Part shown: in pieces, positions 57,687-64,000 of the stretch | Layout of the letters: the number at the start of each line of letters is the position of its first letter | Position numbering within the stretch: the stretch's first letter is position 1 | Source of the DNA: Lentilactobacillus senioris DSM 24302 = JCM 17472 | GTDB lineage: Bacteria > Bacillota > Bacilli > Lactobacillales > Lactobacillaceae | Assembly (NCBI RefSeq): GCF_001436555.1 | Contig: NZ_AYZR01000008.1 | Coordinates: 207,417 to 271,416 of the forward strand | Direction of reading: 5' to 3' | DNA length: 64,000 nt | Program-made: the position numbers and the translations under genes | The notes under the pieces: generated by a model | Databases searched by the model: none | What the model saw: only the letters and a program-made list of their open reading frames with translations | Told to the model about the DNA's origin: nothing

Positions 57687-58547
57687 ATGCAAAAATTTTT
57701 CTCAAATCGAAAACTAGTGATTTTTATCATTTGTTTAATCATTAGTTTCGGGTTGATGACTGTGTCAGTTGCCGTTAGAAATAAGCGCAGTACACCGCCA
57801 GTTGTTCAACAATTTGGCAATGACATTGTGGGATTTGCTGATAACGTAGTGGCAACACCGATGAACGGTATTCATCACGGCTTTGTTTCTATTAAAAACT
57901 TGTTAAATACCTACGAAGAAAATCAGCAACTTAAATCACAAGTTAATCAACTCACACAGACTAAAGTTAAAGATCAAATTTTAACTAAAGAAAACAAGCA
58001 ATTAAAGCGCCAAGCTAAGGTTGGTAATACATTAACCAGTTACAGTAAAATTAATGCTGCGGTTATTACCCGAACGCCTTCATCTTGGAACAGCCAAATT
58101 ATTATTAACAAAGGACAAGCTGCCGGGATTAAAAAGAATATGCCGGTAATTGCTGGTAAAGGATTGATCGGAACGGTTTCTGAAGTTAATAAGACTAACA
58201 GTAAAGTAGTCTTGGTTTCTAATACTTCTCAAAATTCTAACCGATTTGCTGTCCAAATTATTAACGGTGCAGGAAAAGTGGTTAACGGAATTATCACCTC
58301 CTATGATGGTACTAACAACCAAATTACAATGGGAAACGTTACATCTAAGGCTAAGCTTAAAAAGGGTGATAAGGTCACCACTAGTGGCTTAGGTGGTGTA
58401 ATGCCTAAGGGAATTTACGTTGGAACAGTCGCTAAAATAACTGAAGATGATTATGGTTTAGCCAAAAAAGTATATATTACACCGGCAGCTAATTTGAATG
58501 ATATCGAAGTGGTGTCGGTAGCTGTAAGGAATTCGGGGGTGAATTAA
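57687..58547 (+). CDS. mreC: Cell-shape protein MreC (286 aa)
   Basis: Bitopic membrane protein that couples MreB to wall enzymes outside. A transmembrane helix at about 8-27, a coiled coil at about 65-110 (ENQQLKSQVNQL), then paired beta-barrel domains at about 120-285 with INKGQAAGIKKNMPVI and GDKVTTSGLGGVMPKGI. The ATG at 57687 has GGAGG seven bases before; an ATG at 57675 would contain that site. Between mreB and mreD. Confidence 0.94.
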   Translation: MQKFFSNRKLVIFIICLIISFGLMTVSVAVRNKRSTPPVVQQFGNDIVGFADNVVATPMNGIHHGFVSIKNLLNTYEENQQLKSQVNQLTQTKVKDQILTKENKQLKRQAKVGNTLTSYSKINAAVITRTPSSWNSQIIINKGQAAGIKKNMPVIAGKGLIGTVSEVNKTNSKVVLVSNTSQNSNRFAVQIINGAGKVVNGIITSYDGTNNQITMGNVTSKAKLKKGDKVTTSGLGGVMPKGIYVGTVAKITEDDYGLAKKVYITPAANLNDIEVVSVAVRNSGVN

Positions 58548-58550
58548 CCC

Positions 58551-59075
58551 ATGACAAAAAGAATTCCAGTTGAAGTCATCTTTTTTGTAGGCTTGATTTT
58601 AATGTTTTTCCTGGATGGCTCGGTTAGCTTAGTGTTCTCTAACGAACTGTATGCTTTTCCTAATGCGATGGTTCCGTATCTTACCGTTTTATGGTTAATG
58701 CTGAGCATGATCTTTATTGATAGAAGTTCTTTACGAATTGGATTGTGGGCAGCAGTAATTGGTTTTATTTTTGATATGTATTACACTGGATTGCTTGGTG
58801 TATTTGTTTTTATTTTTCCACTAGTTATCTATTTGGGTCGGTTGATATTTGAAACCTTACCTCCTAATTTCTTCAGTAGTTTTTTGGTTTACTTCATTAT
58901 GATCACCTTAGTAGAAGGAATTAGTTGCTTAGCCAATGTAGTAGTGGGCTTGGTTAATATTTCAATGACCGATTTTTTAGTTAATATTTTAGCGCCAACA
59001 CTAGCATTAAACTTGGTGTTGTTCGCAATTTTGTACTTTCCGATTGAACGGCTCTATCAAGCTTTTAACCGGTAA
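58551..59075 (+). CDS. mreD: Cell-shape protein MreD (174 aa)
   Basis: Integral membrane protein with five to six helices covering nearly the whole length, characteristic of MreD, including RSSLRIGLWAAVIGFIFDMYYTG in the centre split by charged residues. It starts three bases after mreC. The role is to stabilise MreC and the elongation complex. Confidence 0.92.
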   Translation: MTKRIPVEVIFFVGLILMFFLDGSVSLVFSNELYAFPNAMVPYLTVLWLMLSMIFIDRSSLRIGLWAAVIGFIFDMYYTGLLGVFVFIFPLVIYLGRLIFETLPPNFFSSFLVYFIMITLVEGISCLANVVVGLVNISMTDFLVNILAPTLALNLVLFAILYFPIERLYQAFNR

Positions 59076-59090
59076 GAAGGAGTTTAAAGG

Positions 59091-59771
59091 ATGGAAGCAA
59101 CGACACTTAAGGGGACTCAAGATGGTTACGAAATTATTTTAAATGATCAAGCTGCCATGGATGCGGCATTTGAGACTTTAGAAAAAATTTTGGACGGCTT
59201 AAAAACTCAGATGGCAACATCTGATAAGCATATTACGTTCGATATTATTACCGGTAACCGTTTATTAACGTCTGCTCAACGGCAACGGTTAGAAAATATA
59301 TTTGCTAATTACCAATTGTTTTCTATTCATAAAGTAATTTCTAATGTAATTACAAAAGAAAAAGCACAGCGAATGAAGGATCTCGAAAATGTACATATTT
59401 TAGATCGGGTAATTCGTAACGGCCAAGAAGTTAACGTTGAAGGTGACGTTTTATTTTTGGGCCAGATTCATCAGGGTGGTAAACTTTTTGTAAGTGGCAA
59501 TATCTTTGTAATGGGGACGGTTGAAGGAATTGTCCAGGCGGGCTTTCCAAATATTGAATCTAAATTTATTATCGGGGACATTAAAACAGCGCAACAGGTT
59601 AGAATTGGCGAACAATTCGAAATTTTGGATGATTCAACACGTAGTAAAATCAAAACTAACACGGTCATTTATGTAAATGACCTACATACATTAGCTTTTG
59701 GTGAGCTTGAGGATTTAAAGCAAATTAGTCCTAAGTTCTTTAATCAGATTGGAGGAACCATCAATGGGTAA
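59091..59771 (+). CDS. minC: Septum-site-determining protein MinC (226 aa)
   Basis: FtsZ-assembly inhibitor that acts with MinD at the poles. The N-terminal domain (about 1-105) is diverged; the C-terminal beta-helix (about 120-215) has the typical repeats VEGDVLFLGQIHQGGKL, VSGNIFVMGTVEGIVQAG and FIIGDIKTAQQVRIGE. AAGGAG precedes the ATG. It overlaps minD by eight bases. Confidence 0.93.
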   Translation: MEATTLKGTQDGYEIILNDQAAMDAAFETLEKILDGLKTQMATSDKHITFDIITGNRLLTSAQRQRLENIFANYQLFSIHKVISNVITKEKAQRMKDLENVHILDRVIRNGQEVNVEGDVLFLGQIHQGGKLFVSGNIFVMGTVEGIVQAGFPNIESKFIIGDIKTAQQVRIGEQFEILDDSTRSKIKTNTVIYVNDLHTLAFGELEDLKQISPKFFNQIGGTING

Positions 59772-60570
59772 GGCATATGTAATTACGTCCGGAAAGGGAG
59801 GAGTAGGTAAAACTACCTCCACTGCTAATATCGGAACGGCTTTAGCAATGATGGGCAAACGAGTTTGTCTTATTGATTTGGATTTGGGGCTTAGAAACCT
59901 AGACGTTGTTTTAGGATTAGATAACCGAATCATGTACGATATTGTAGACGTTGCAGACGGAAGAGCTAAATTAGGCCAAGCATTGGTAAAGGATAAGCGA
60001 TTTGATGATTTGCTTTACTTGCTACCTGCAGCTCAAAATACTGATAAAGATGCATTAAATGAAGACCAGGTAATGGAAATTGTAAATGACTTGAAGCCGG
60101 ATTTTGATTATGTTTTAATTGATTGTCCAGCCGGGATTGAACAAGGATTTATGAATGCCATTGCTGGTGCTGATAGTGCTATTATTGTTACCACTCCAGA
60201 AATCTCAGCAGTTAGAGATGCTGATCGAGTGGTAGGCTTGTTGGAACAACATCCATTACAAGAACAACCTCATCTAATCATTAATAGAATTCGTAAGCAC
60301 ATGATGGCTGACGGTTCTGTTATGGATGTAGATGAAATTACCCATCATTTGGGAGTGGAATTACTGGGAATCATCGTTGATGATGATGAAGTTATTACAA
60401 CCTCTAACCAAGGTGAACCCGTAGTATTGGACCCCAATAACTTAGCAGGTCAAGGTTATCGTGATATTGCTAGAAGATTGGAAGGCGAATCCGTGCCATT
60501 AATGAGCTTAGATGTTGAACAACACCCGAGTTTTTGGCAACGAGTAACTGGTTGGTTTAAGCGTAGTTAA
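59764..60570 (+). CDS. minD: Septum-site-determining ATPase MinD (268 aa)
   Basis: Membrane-cycling ATPase that recruits MinC. The deviant Walker A is SGKGGVGKTTS, switch regions are DLDLGLRNLDVVLG and DCPAGIEQGF, and a C-terminal amphipathic targeting helix is FWQRVTGWFKRS. ATG 59764 is chosen, after GGAGGAACC; a reading from 59749 would contain that site. No minE follows, as usual in Firmicutes, where DivIVA gives polar positioning. Confidence 0.95.
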   Translation: MGKAYVITSGKGGVGKTTSTANIGTALAMMGKRVCLIDLDLGLRNLDVVLGLDNRIMYDIVDVADGRAKLGQALVKDKRFDDLLYLLPAAQNTDKDALNEDQVMEIVNDLKPDFDYVLIDCPAGIEQGFMNAIAGADSAIIVTTPEISAVRDADRVVGLLEQHPLQEQPHLIINRIRKHMMADGSVMDVDEITHHLGVELLGIIVDDDEVITTSNQGEPVVLDPNNLAGQGYRDIARRLEGESVPLMSLDVEQHPSFWQRVTGWFKRS

Positions 60571-60577
60571 AAAAAGC

Positions 60578-60606
60578 TTGACGAATCCAGAATTGCTCAT
60601 TATGAT
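60578..60606 (+). promoter_or_regulatory. Promoter of the T-box and amino-acid transporter operon
   Basis: TTGACG (60578-60583), a 17-base spacer and TATGAT (60601-60606). It begins eight bases after the minD stop, so transcription starts near 60613, directly upstream of stem I. Confidence 0.7.
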
Positions 60607-60639
60607 AGTTTTAATTAAATAACTTATCTACTTAGATCG

Positions 60640-60885
60640 GAATGGTTTAGTATATTGCTAACAGAGAGTCTCAGCTAGCTGAAAATGAGATTAGGAATTG
60701 CTAAACTGCACATCCGGGAGTAATTTTTCTGAAAGACAGTAGGAAAAATCGTTGAACACGTTATTGTTGAAGTTTAGTAATAAACTCGTTGAGGTTAATT
60801 ATGTGAATAATTAACGCAGTTGGGGTGGCACCACGATTAAAATCGTCCTCTTGGTCAGTTATTGATCAAGGGGATTTTTTATTTT
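60640..60885 (+). promoter_or_regulatory. T-box riboswitch, first (complete) module
   Basis: Stem I folds with lower helix GTTT/AAAC, specifier loop, helix CTAA/TTAG, an AGAG bulge and TCTCA/TGAGA. The specifier strand reads GAA-T-TGC-T (60695-60702), by the same geometry as the Val and Met leaders, suggesting Cys. The antiterminator GGGGTGGCACCACGA (60822-60836) is followed by the terminator CCTCTTGGTCA/TGATCAAGGGG with a T-run. However, the bulge is UGGC, which predicts discriminator G, whereas tRNA-Cys normally has U. So the amino acid is uncertain. No gene lies between minD and 61004. Confidence 0.85.
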
Positions 60886-60892
60886 ATTACTA

Positions 60893-60987
60893 AACTCACA
60901 GAGATGATCAGTGCGAGCTGATCATGAACTGAGGTGGCACCGCGATAACTCGTCCTCTTAAACTATTTGTTTAAGAGGATTTTTTTA
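60893..60987 (+). promoter_or_regulatory. Second T-box antiterminator/terminator module lacking stem I
   Basis: Directly after the first terminator comes a hairpin ATGATCAG/CTGATCAT (60904-60925, like stem III), then a second T-box GAGGTGGCACCGCGA (60931-60945) and a second terminator, TCCTCTTAAAC with GTTTAAGAGGA (about 60953-60980), and seven Ts. There is no second stem I. A transcript would need to pass two terminators, each with its own UGGC bulge, while only one specifier is available. Confidence 0.85.
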
Positions 60988-61003
60988 TTTAGGAGATGAA
61001 ATA

Positions 61004-61645
61004 ATGGACTATATAATTTCAATATTACCAGCATTATTGGCTGGTACTAAAATGACTTTATCAATTTTTTTTACTACGATTATTATTGCTATTCCGTTAG
61101 GCGCGGTGATTGGCTTAGGATTAATTGGTAAAATCAAGCCTTTAAAATGGTTCTTAGATTTTTATGTTTGGTTAATGCGGGGAACCCCGTTACTACTACA
61201 ATTGATTTTTATTTTTTATGGTTTACCATTAATCGGTATCGTTTTTCCTCGATATGATGCAGCCTTAATCGCCTTCGTATTAAACTATGCGGCATACTTT
61301 GGTGAAATCTTTCGGGGAGGATTTCAATCCGTTCCTAGGGGGCAGTTTGAAGCAGCTAAAATGTTGGAATTAAACTATTGGCAAACTATTCGCTACATTG
61401 TAATTCCACAAGTATTTAAGATCGTATTGCCATCGGTAGGTAATGAAGTCATTAATCTAATTAAAGATTCTTCATTAGTCTACGTTATCGGCTTAGGAGA
61501 TTTGCTGAGAGCAGGTAATATTGCTACTGCTAGAGATGTGACATTGGTACCGTTAATCTTAGTAGGAATTATTTATCTATTATTAACTGCTGTATGTACC
61601 TTAGCATTGCGAATGATTGAAAAGCGAGCCAATGTTTGGCGTTAG
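61004..61645 (+). CDS. Polar amino-acid ABC importer, permease (213 aa)
   Basis: HisM/GlnP-type inner-membrane permease with five helices and the EAA loop EAAKMLELNYWQTIRYIVIP. The arrangement GTPLLLQLIFIFYG is typical of the family. AGGAGATGA is eight bases before the ATG. It leads a permease-ATPase-binding-protein operon controlled by the tandem T-box. The substrate is a single amino acid or dimer such as cystine; the T-box evidence is mixed. Confidence 0.9.
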   Translation: MDYIISILPALLAGTKMTLSIFFTTIIIAIPLGAVIGLGLIGKIKPLKWFLDFYVWLMRGTPLLLQLIFIFYGLPLIGIVFPRYDAALIAFVLNYAAYFGEIFRGGFQSVPRGQFEAAKMLELNYWQTIRYIVIPQVFKIVLPSVGNEVINLIKDSSLVYVIGLGDLLRAGNIATARDVTLVPLILVGIIYLLLTAVCTLALRMIEKRANVWR

Positions 61646-61654
61646 GAGGCTACT

Positions 61655-62290
61655 ATGTTAGAAATTAAAAATTTAACAAAGCAATTTGATGGACGCACCA
61701 TTATTAATGATCTTTCCATGACGGTGGCTGATGACGAAATTCTAGCCATTGTGGGTCCTTCGGGAGCGGGAAAAACAACCTTGCTTCGTTGTATTACCGG
61801 CTTAGAAAAACCGGATAGTGGCCGTTTTTACTGGAACGGTCAAGAGTTTACTCCCAGTGACAAGAAAAAAAGCCAATCAATTATTGGGGCGGTATTTCAA
61901 GATTACCAATTGTTTCCTAATTTAACGGTTTTAAGAAACATTACCTTAGCTCCACAATTAGTTAAAAAAATGGAATCAGCAGAAGTAACAGAAGAAGCGC
62001 TGAAATTATTGAAACGTCTGGGATTAGAAAACAAAGATCAACTATATCCTTATCAGTTATCTGGTGGACAGAAGCAACGGGTAGCAATTGTTAGAGCGTT
62101 AGCAATGAACCCTAAAATTTTGTGCTATGATGAACCAACTTCTGCCTTGGATCCAGCTTTGCGACAAGAAGTAGGTCAGGTCATCACCGACCTCAAACAG
62201 ACTGGAATGACCCAAATTGTGGTTACTCATGATATGGACTTTGCAGAAAATGTGGCGGATAAGATTATGAGAGTAGAAGCATTAAGCTAG
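61655..62290 (+). CDS. Polar amino-acid ABC importer, ATP-binding subunit (211 aa)
   Basis: Walker A GPSGAGKTT, signature LSGGQKQRVAI, Walker B ILCYDEPTSALD, switch VVTHDM. At 211 residues it is shorter than the usual 240-250: the C-terminal end after the switch His is trimmed, with only VADKIMRVEALS following, so the helical tail of GlnQ-type proteins is missing. That may be a normal variant, as there is no sign of a frameshift. AGGAGG precedes the ATG. Confidence 0.92.
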   Translation: MLEIKNLTKQFDGRTIINDLSMTVADDEILAIVGPSGAGKTTLLRCITGLEKPDSGRFYWNGQEFTPSDKKKSQSIIGAVFQDYQLFPNLTVLRNITLAPQLVKKMESAEVTEEALKLLKRLGLENKDQLYPYQLSGGQKQRVAIVRALAMNPKILCYDEPTSALDPALRQEVGQVITDLKQTGMTQIVVTHDMDFAENVADKIMRVEALS

Positions 62291-62301
62291 GTGGGTGAAA
62301 A

Positions 62302-63171
62302 ATGAAAAAAGTCTATCGATATTGGCTAGGTATAATTTTAATCAGCTTACTCATAATTTTGAGCGGGTGTACTAAGTTAAATAATTCTAATCACCAAGCT
62401 GATAATGGTCAAGCTGAATGGAAAGCTATCCAAAAGCGAGGAACTGTGGTGATTGGACTGGACGATAGTTTCGTTCCGATGGGATTTCAGCAACGTAATG
62501 GAACCATTAGTGGTTATGATGTTGATTTAGCTAAGGCAGTATTTAAACAGTACAACTTAAAAGTTGACTTCCAATCTATTGATTGGTCGATGAATGTTAC
62601 TGAATTACGAAATGGAACGATTGATCTGATTTGGAATGGCTTTTCGATTAATGATCAACGCAAAAAAGTCTTAATGTTTAGTGAACCTTACCTTCAAAAT
62701 AAACAAGTTTTGGTTACCAAAACGAATTCTAAAATTAATTCTTTAAAGCAAATGAACGGAAAAGTATTAGGACTGCAATCTGGTTCAGCTGGGGCGTTAG
62801 ATTTTGATAAATATCCGAAATTATTAAAAAATCAGGTGAAAAACCGTGATTCGGTACAATATGATTCATTTACTAATGCATTTTTGGACCTTAATGCGGG
62901 TCGGATTCAAGGATTATTAATCGATAGTGTCTACGCTAATTACTACATTAATCACCAAAAAGACAAAAGAAGCTACAAAATCATTGATACCAATTACCCA
63001 ATGGAATATTATGGTGTAGGAATCAAAAAGGGTAACACGGTATTACAACAAAAAGTTAATCGGGGATTAAATCAGTTAGCTAAGTCTGGGGAATTAGCTA
63101 AGATTAATCAAAAATGGTTCGGTGATACCGCTACTTCACCCTTAATAAAAGCAAACGATGGTAATAATTAA
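62302..63171 (+). CDS. Polar amino-acid-binding lipoprotein (289 aa)
   Basis: Substrate-binding component of family 3. The N-terminal helix and lipobox LSGC predict a lipid anchor near residue 23. The mature domain starts with GTVVIGLDDSFVPMGF and has GYDVDLAKAVF, GTIDLIWNGFSI, SEPYLQNKQVLV and the C-terminal KWFGD typical of these proteins. The final base of its stop overlaps the next gene's ATG. The substrate cannot be named from sequence. Confidence 0.9.
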   Translation: MKKVYRYWLGIILISLLIILSGCTKLNNSNHQADNGQAEWKAIQKRGTVVIGLDDSFVPMGFQQRNGTISGYDVDLAKAVFKQYNLKVDFQSIDWSMNVTELRNGTIDLIWNGFSINDQRKKVLMFSEPYLQNKQVLVTKTNSKINSLKQMNGKVLGLQSGSAGALDFDKYPKLLKNQVKNRDSVQYDSFTNAFLDLNAGRIQGLLIDSVYANYYINHQKDKRSYKIIDTNYPMEYYGVGIKKGNTVLQQKVNRGLNQLAKSGELAKINQKWFGDTATSPLIKANDGNN

Positions 63172-64000
63172 TGCAAAATAGTTTACATTTTCAATTAAAG
63201 GTACAAAAAAGTACTAAGTTTAAAAACAACATTCTTTATATTAACTTTATCGAACCCCTCAAGGCAGATAATTTAGCCAAGAGGGCTTTATTAGCAGAAA
63301 TGCTGGGAAATTTTTCTCAGTCATTACCAAGTGAACAAGCAGTAGCTAAAAAGTTGTCTTATTTGTATGGGGCAAGCTTTGGTGCTAGCGTTTTAAGATT
63401 AGGAAGCCAAAATGTGCTCCAATTTAAGATTTCATTTGCTAATAGCAAGTTCTTGCCTAATCAAGTAAATTTGTTACCTGAAGTTATTGCATTTTTGGAC
63501 CAAATGATTAGTGAACCTTTGGCTAGTGATAACAGATTCAGTGATAATGTGTTTAAGCGACGACAATCTAATTTATCCCATTATGTTGAAACAATTGATG
63601 AAGACCACGCTTTTCAAAGTTCATTGCTGGTGCGGAAATTATTTTATGGTTCCGAAAACGACAATAGTGAGTACATTTTAGGGACTTTGGGTCAAATTAA
63701 AGCAGTAGATAATCAATCTCTATATTCCTACTATCAAGAGATGCTTAATAGCAACCAAGTAGTAGCCGTTGCCGCTGGAGATCTGTCAGAAAAACAATTA
63801 CGTTCATTGTTGGAACAAACCAAACTAAACCAAATTTTGGATGATAAGTTAACTGCAAATATCCCCAATTTACGCGTTAGGTTTACCCCACATAAAGTTA
63901 ATCAGTCAGTTACTAAGTATCAAGGGGACCAGACGACCTTATCGATGTCGGGTTACTTACCAGTTTACTGGGGAGATTCTCAATACTTTGCAGCCCTTCT
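63171..64000 (+). CDS. yfmF: M16-family inactive peptidase homologue, YfmF-like, partial
   Basis: Starts MQNSLHFQLKVQKSTKFKNN at 63171 and stays open to the window end, giving about 276 codons. The first domain resembles pitrilysin/insulinase proteins: LAEMLGNFSQSLPSEQAVAKKLSYLYGASFG, but no HxxEH zinc motif is present, as in YfmF, the non-catalytic partner of YfmH. Such pairs are associated with EF-P 5-aminopentanol modification and other functions in Firmicutes. It overlaps the preceding gene's stop by one base. A YfmH-like partner would be expected beyond 64000. Confidence 0.8.
   Translation, partial: MQNSLHFQLKVQKSTKFKNNILYINFIEPLKADNLAKRALLAEMLGNFSQSLPSEQAVAKKLSYLYGASFGASVLRLGSQNVLQFKISFANSKFLPNQVNLLPEVIAFLDQMISEPLASDNRFSDNVFKRRQSNLSHYVETIDEDHAFQSSLLVRKLFYGSENDNSEYILGTLGQIKAVDNQSLYSYYQEMLNSNQVVAVAAGDLSEKQLRSLLEQTKLNQILDDKLTANIPNLRVRFTPHKVNQSVTKYQGDQTTLSMSGYLPVYWGDSQYFAAL

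Noticed and set aside
59764-60570. Search for minE after minD
   Set aside because: No ORF with MinE features; the T-box leader starts eight bases after minD. Absence is normal in Firmicutes.

Overview
This is an AT-rich chromosomal segment from a member of the Lactobacillaceae. The evidence is the gene order (atpBEFHAGDC next to upp and ywlC; DUF1146-murA-mbl-yidD-DUF2969-rodA; ezrA-nifS-thiI; valS-folC-mreBCD-minCD), the tmRNA tag AKNNSNSYALAA, strong AGGAGG-type ribosome sites, frequent TTG/GTG starts, three T-box leaders, and a D-alanine ligase with Phe where vancomycin-sensitive bacteria have Tyr. Genus cannot be fixed by reading alone.

Layout. 1-2119 is the only clearly accessory stretch: the C-terminal end of a probable phage structural protein, a secreted protein of unknown function bracketed by two 64-65 bp direct repeats, and the tmRNA gene ssrA, a classical integration target. 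2168-8960 holds a HAD phosphatase, a Cys-less C39-like protein cotranscribed with an OmpR-type two-component system, pgi, and a CLC chloride transporter. 8961-10561 has divergent tRNA-Glu(CUC) and tRNA-Gln(CUG) genes, a secreted protein, a 21-residue membrane peptide and an unknown 109-aa protein. 10765-15406 is a heterodimeric ABC exporter plus a serine hydrolase with an apparent ATT start. 15434-17484 is murT-gatD. 17683-30325 runs tdk-prfA-prmC-ywlC-upp, then the F1Fo ATPase, DUF1146 and murA.

30443-38511 contains mbl, yidD, DUF2969, rodA, a lone GcvH-like lipoyl protein, a Met T-box with metNIQ, and a YtrA-type GntR/ABC operon. 38567-47192 has a DUF975 protein, ddl, a membrane glycerophosphodiesterase, tag, an HTH-TPR regulator, a Usp protein, rarA, rpsD with a structured leader, and msrC. 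47351-56503 has ezrA, a cysteine desulfurase with thiI, tpx, a Val T-box with valS, and folC. 56637-60570 is mreBCD-minCD. From 60578 a T-box leader with two antiterminator/terminator modules precedes a polar amino-acid ABC transporter, and the window ends inside an M16-family yfmF-like gene.

How the parts work together. Cell-envelope growth dominates: murA, mbl, rodA, mreBCD, murT/gatD (lipid II amidation), ddl, ezrA and minCD act on peptidoglycan synthesis and division. Sulfur and amino-acid supply is a second theme: metNIQ, the T-box-controlled transporter, nifS/thiI, msrC and tpx. Several structures deserve checking: the tandem T-box, a crossed-complementarity rpsD leader, the repeat-flanked cassette beside ssrA, the tiny membrane-peptide gene and the ATT start. 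I found no CRISPR array, insertion sequence, rRNA or intact prophage.
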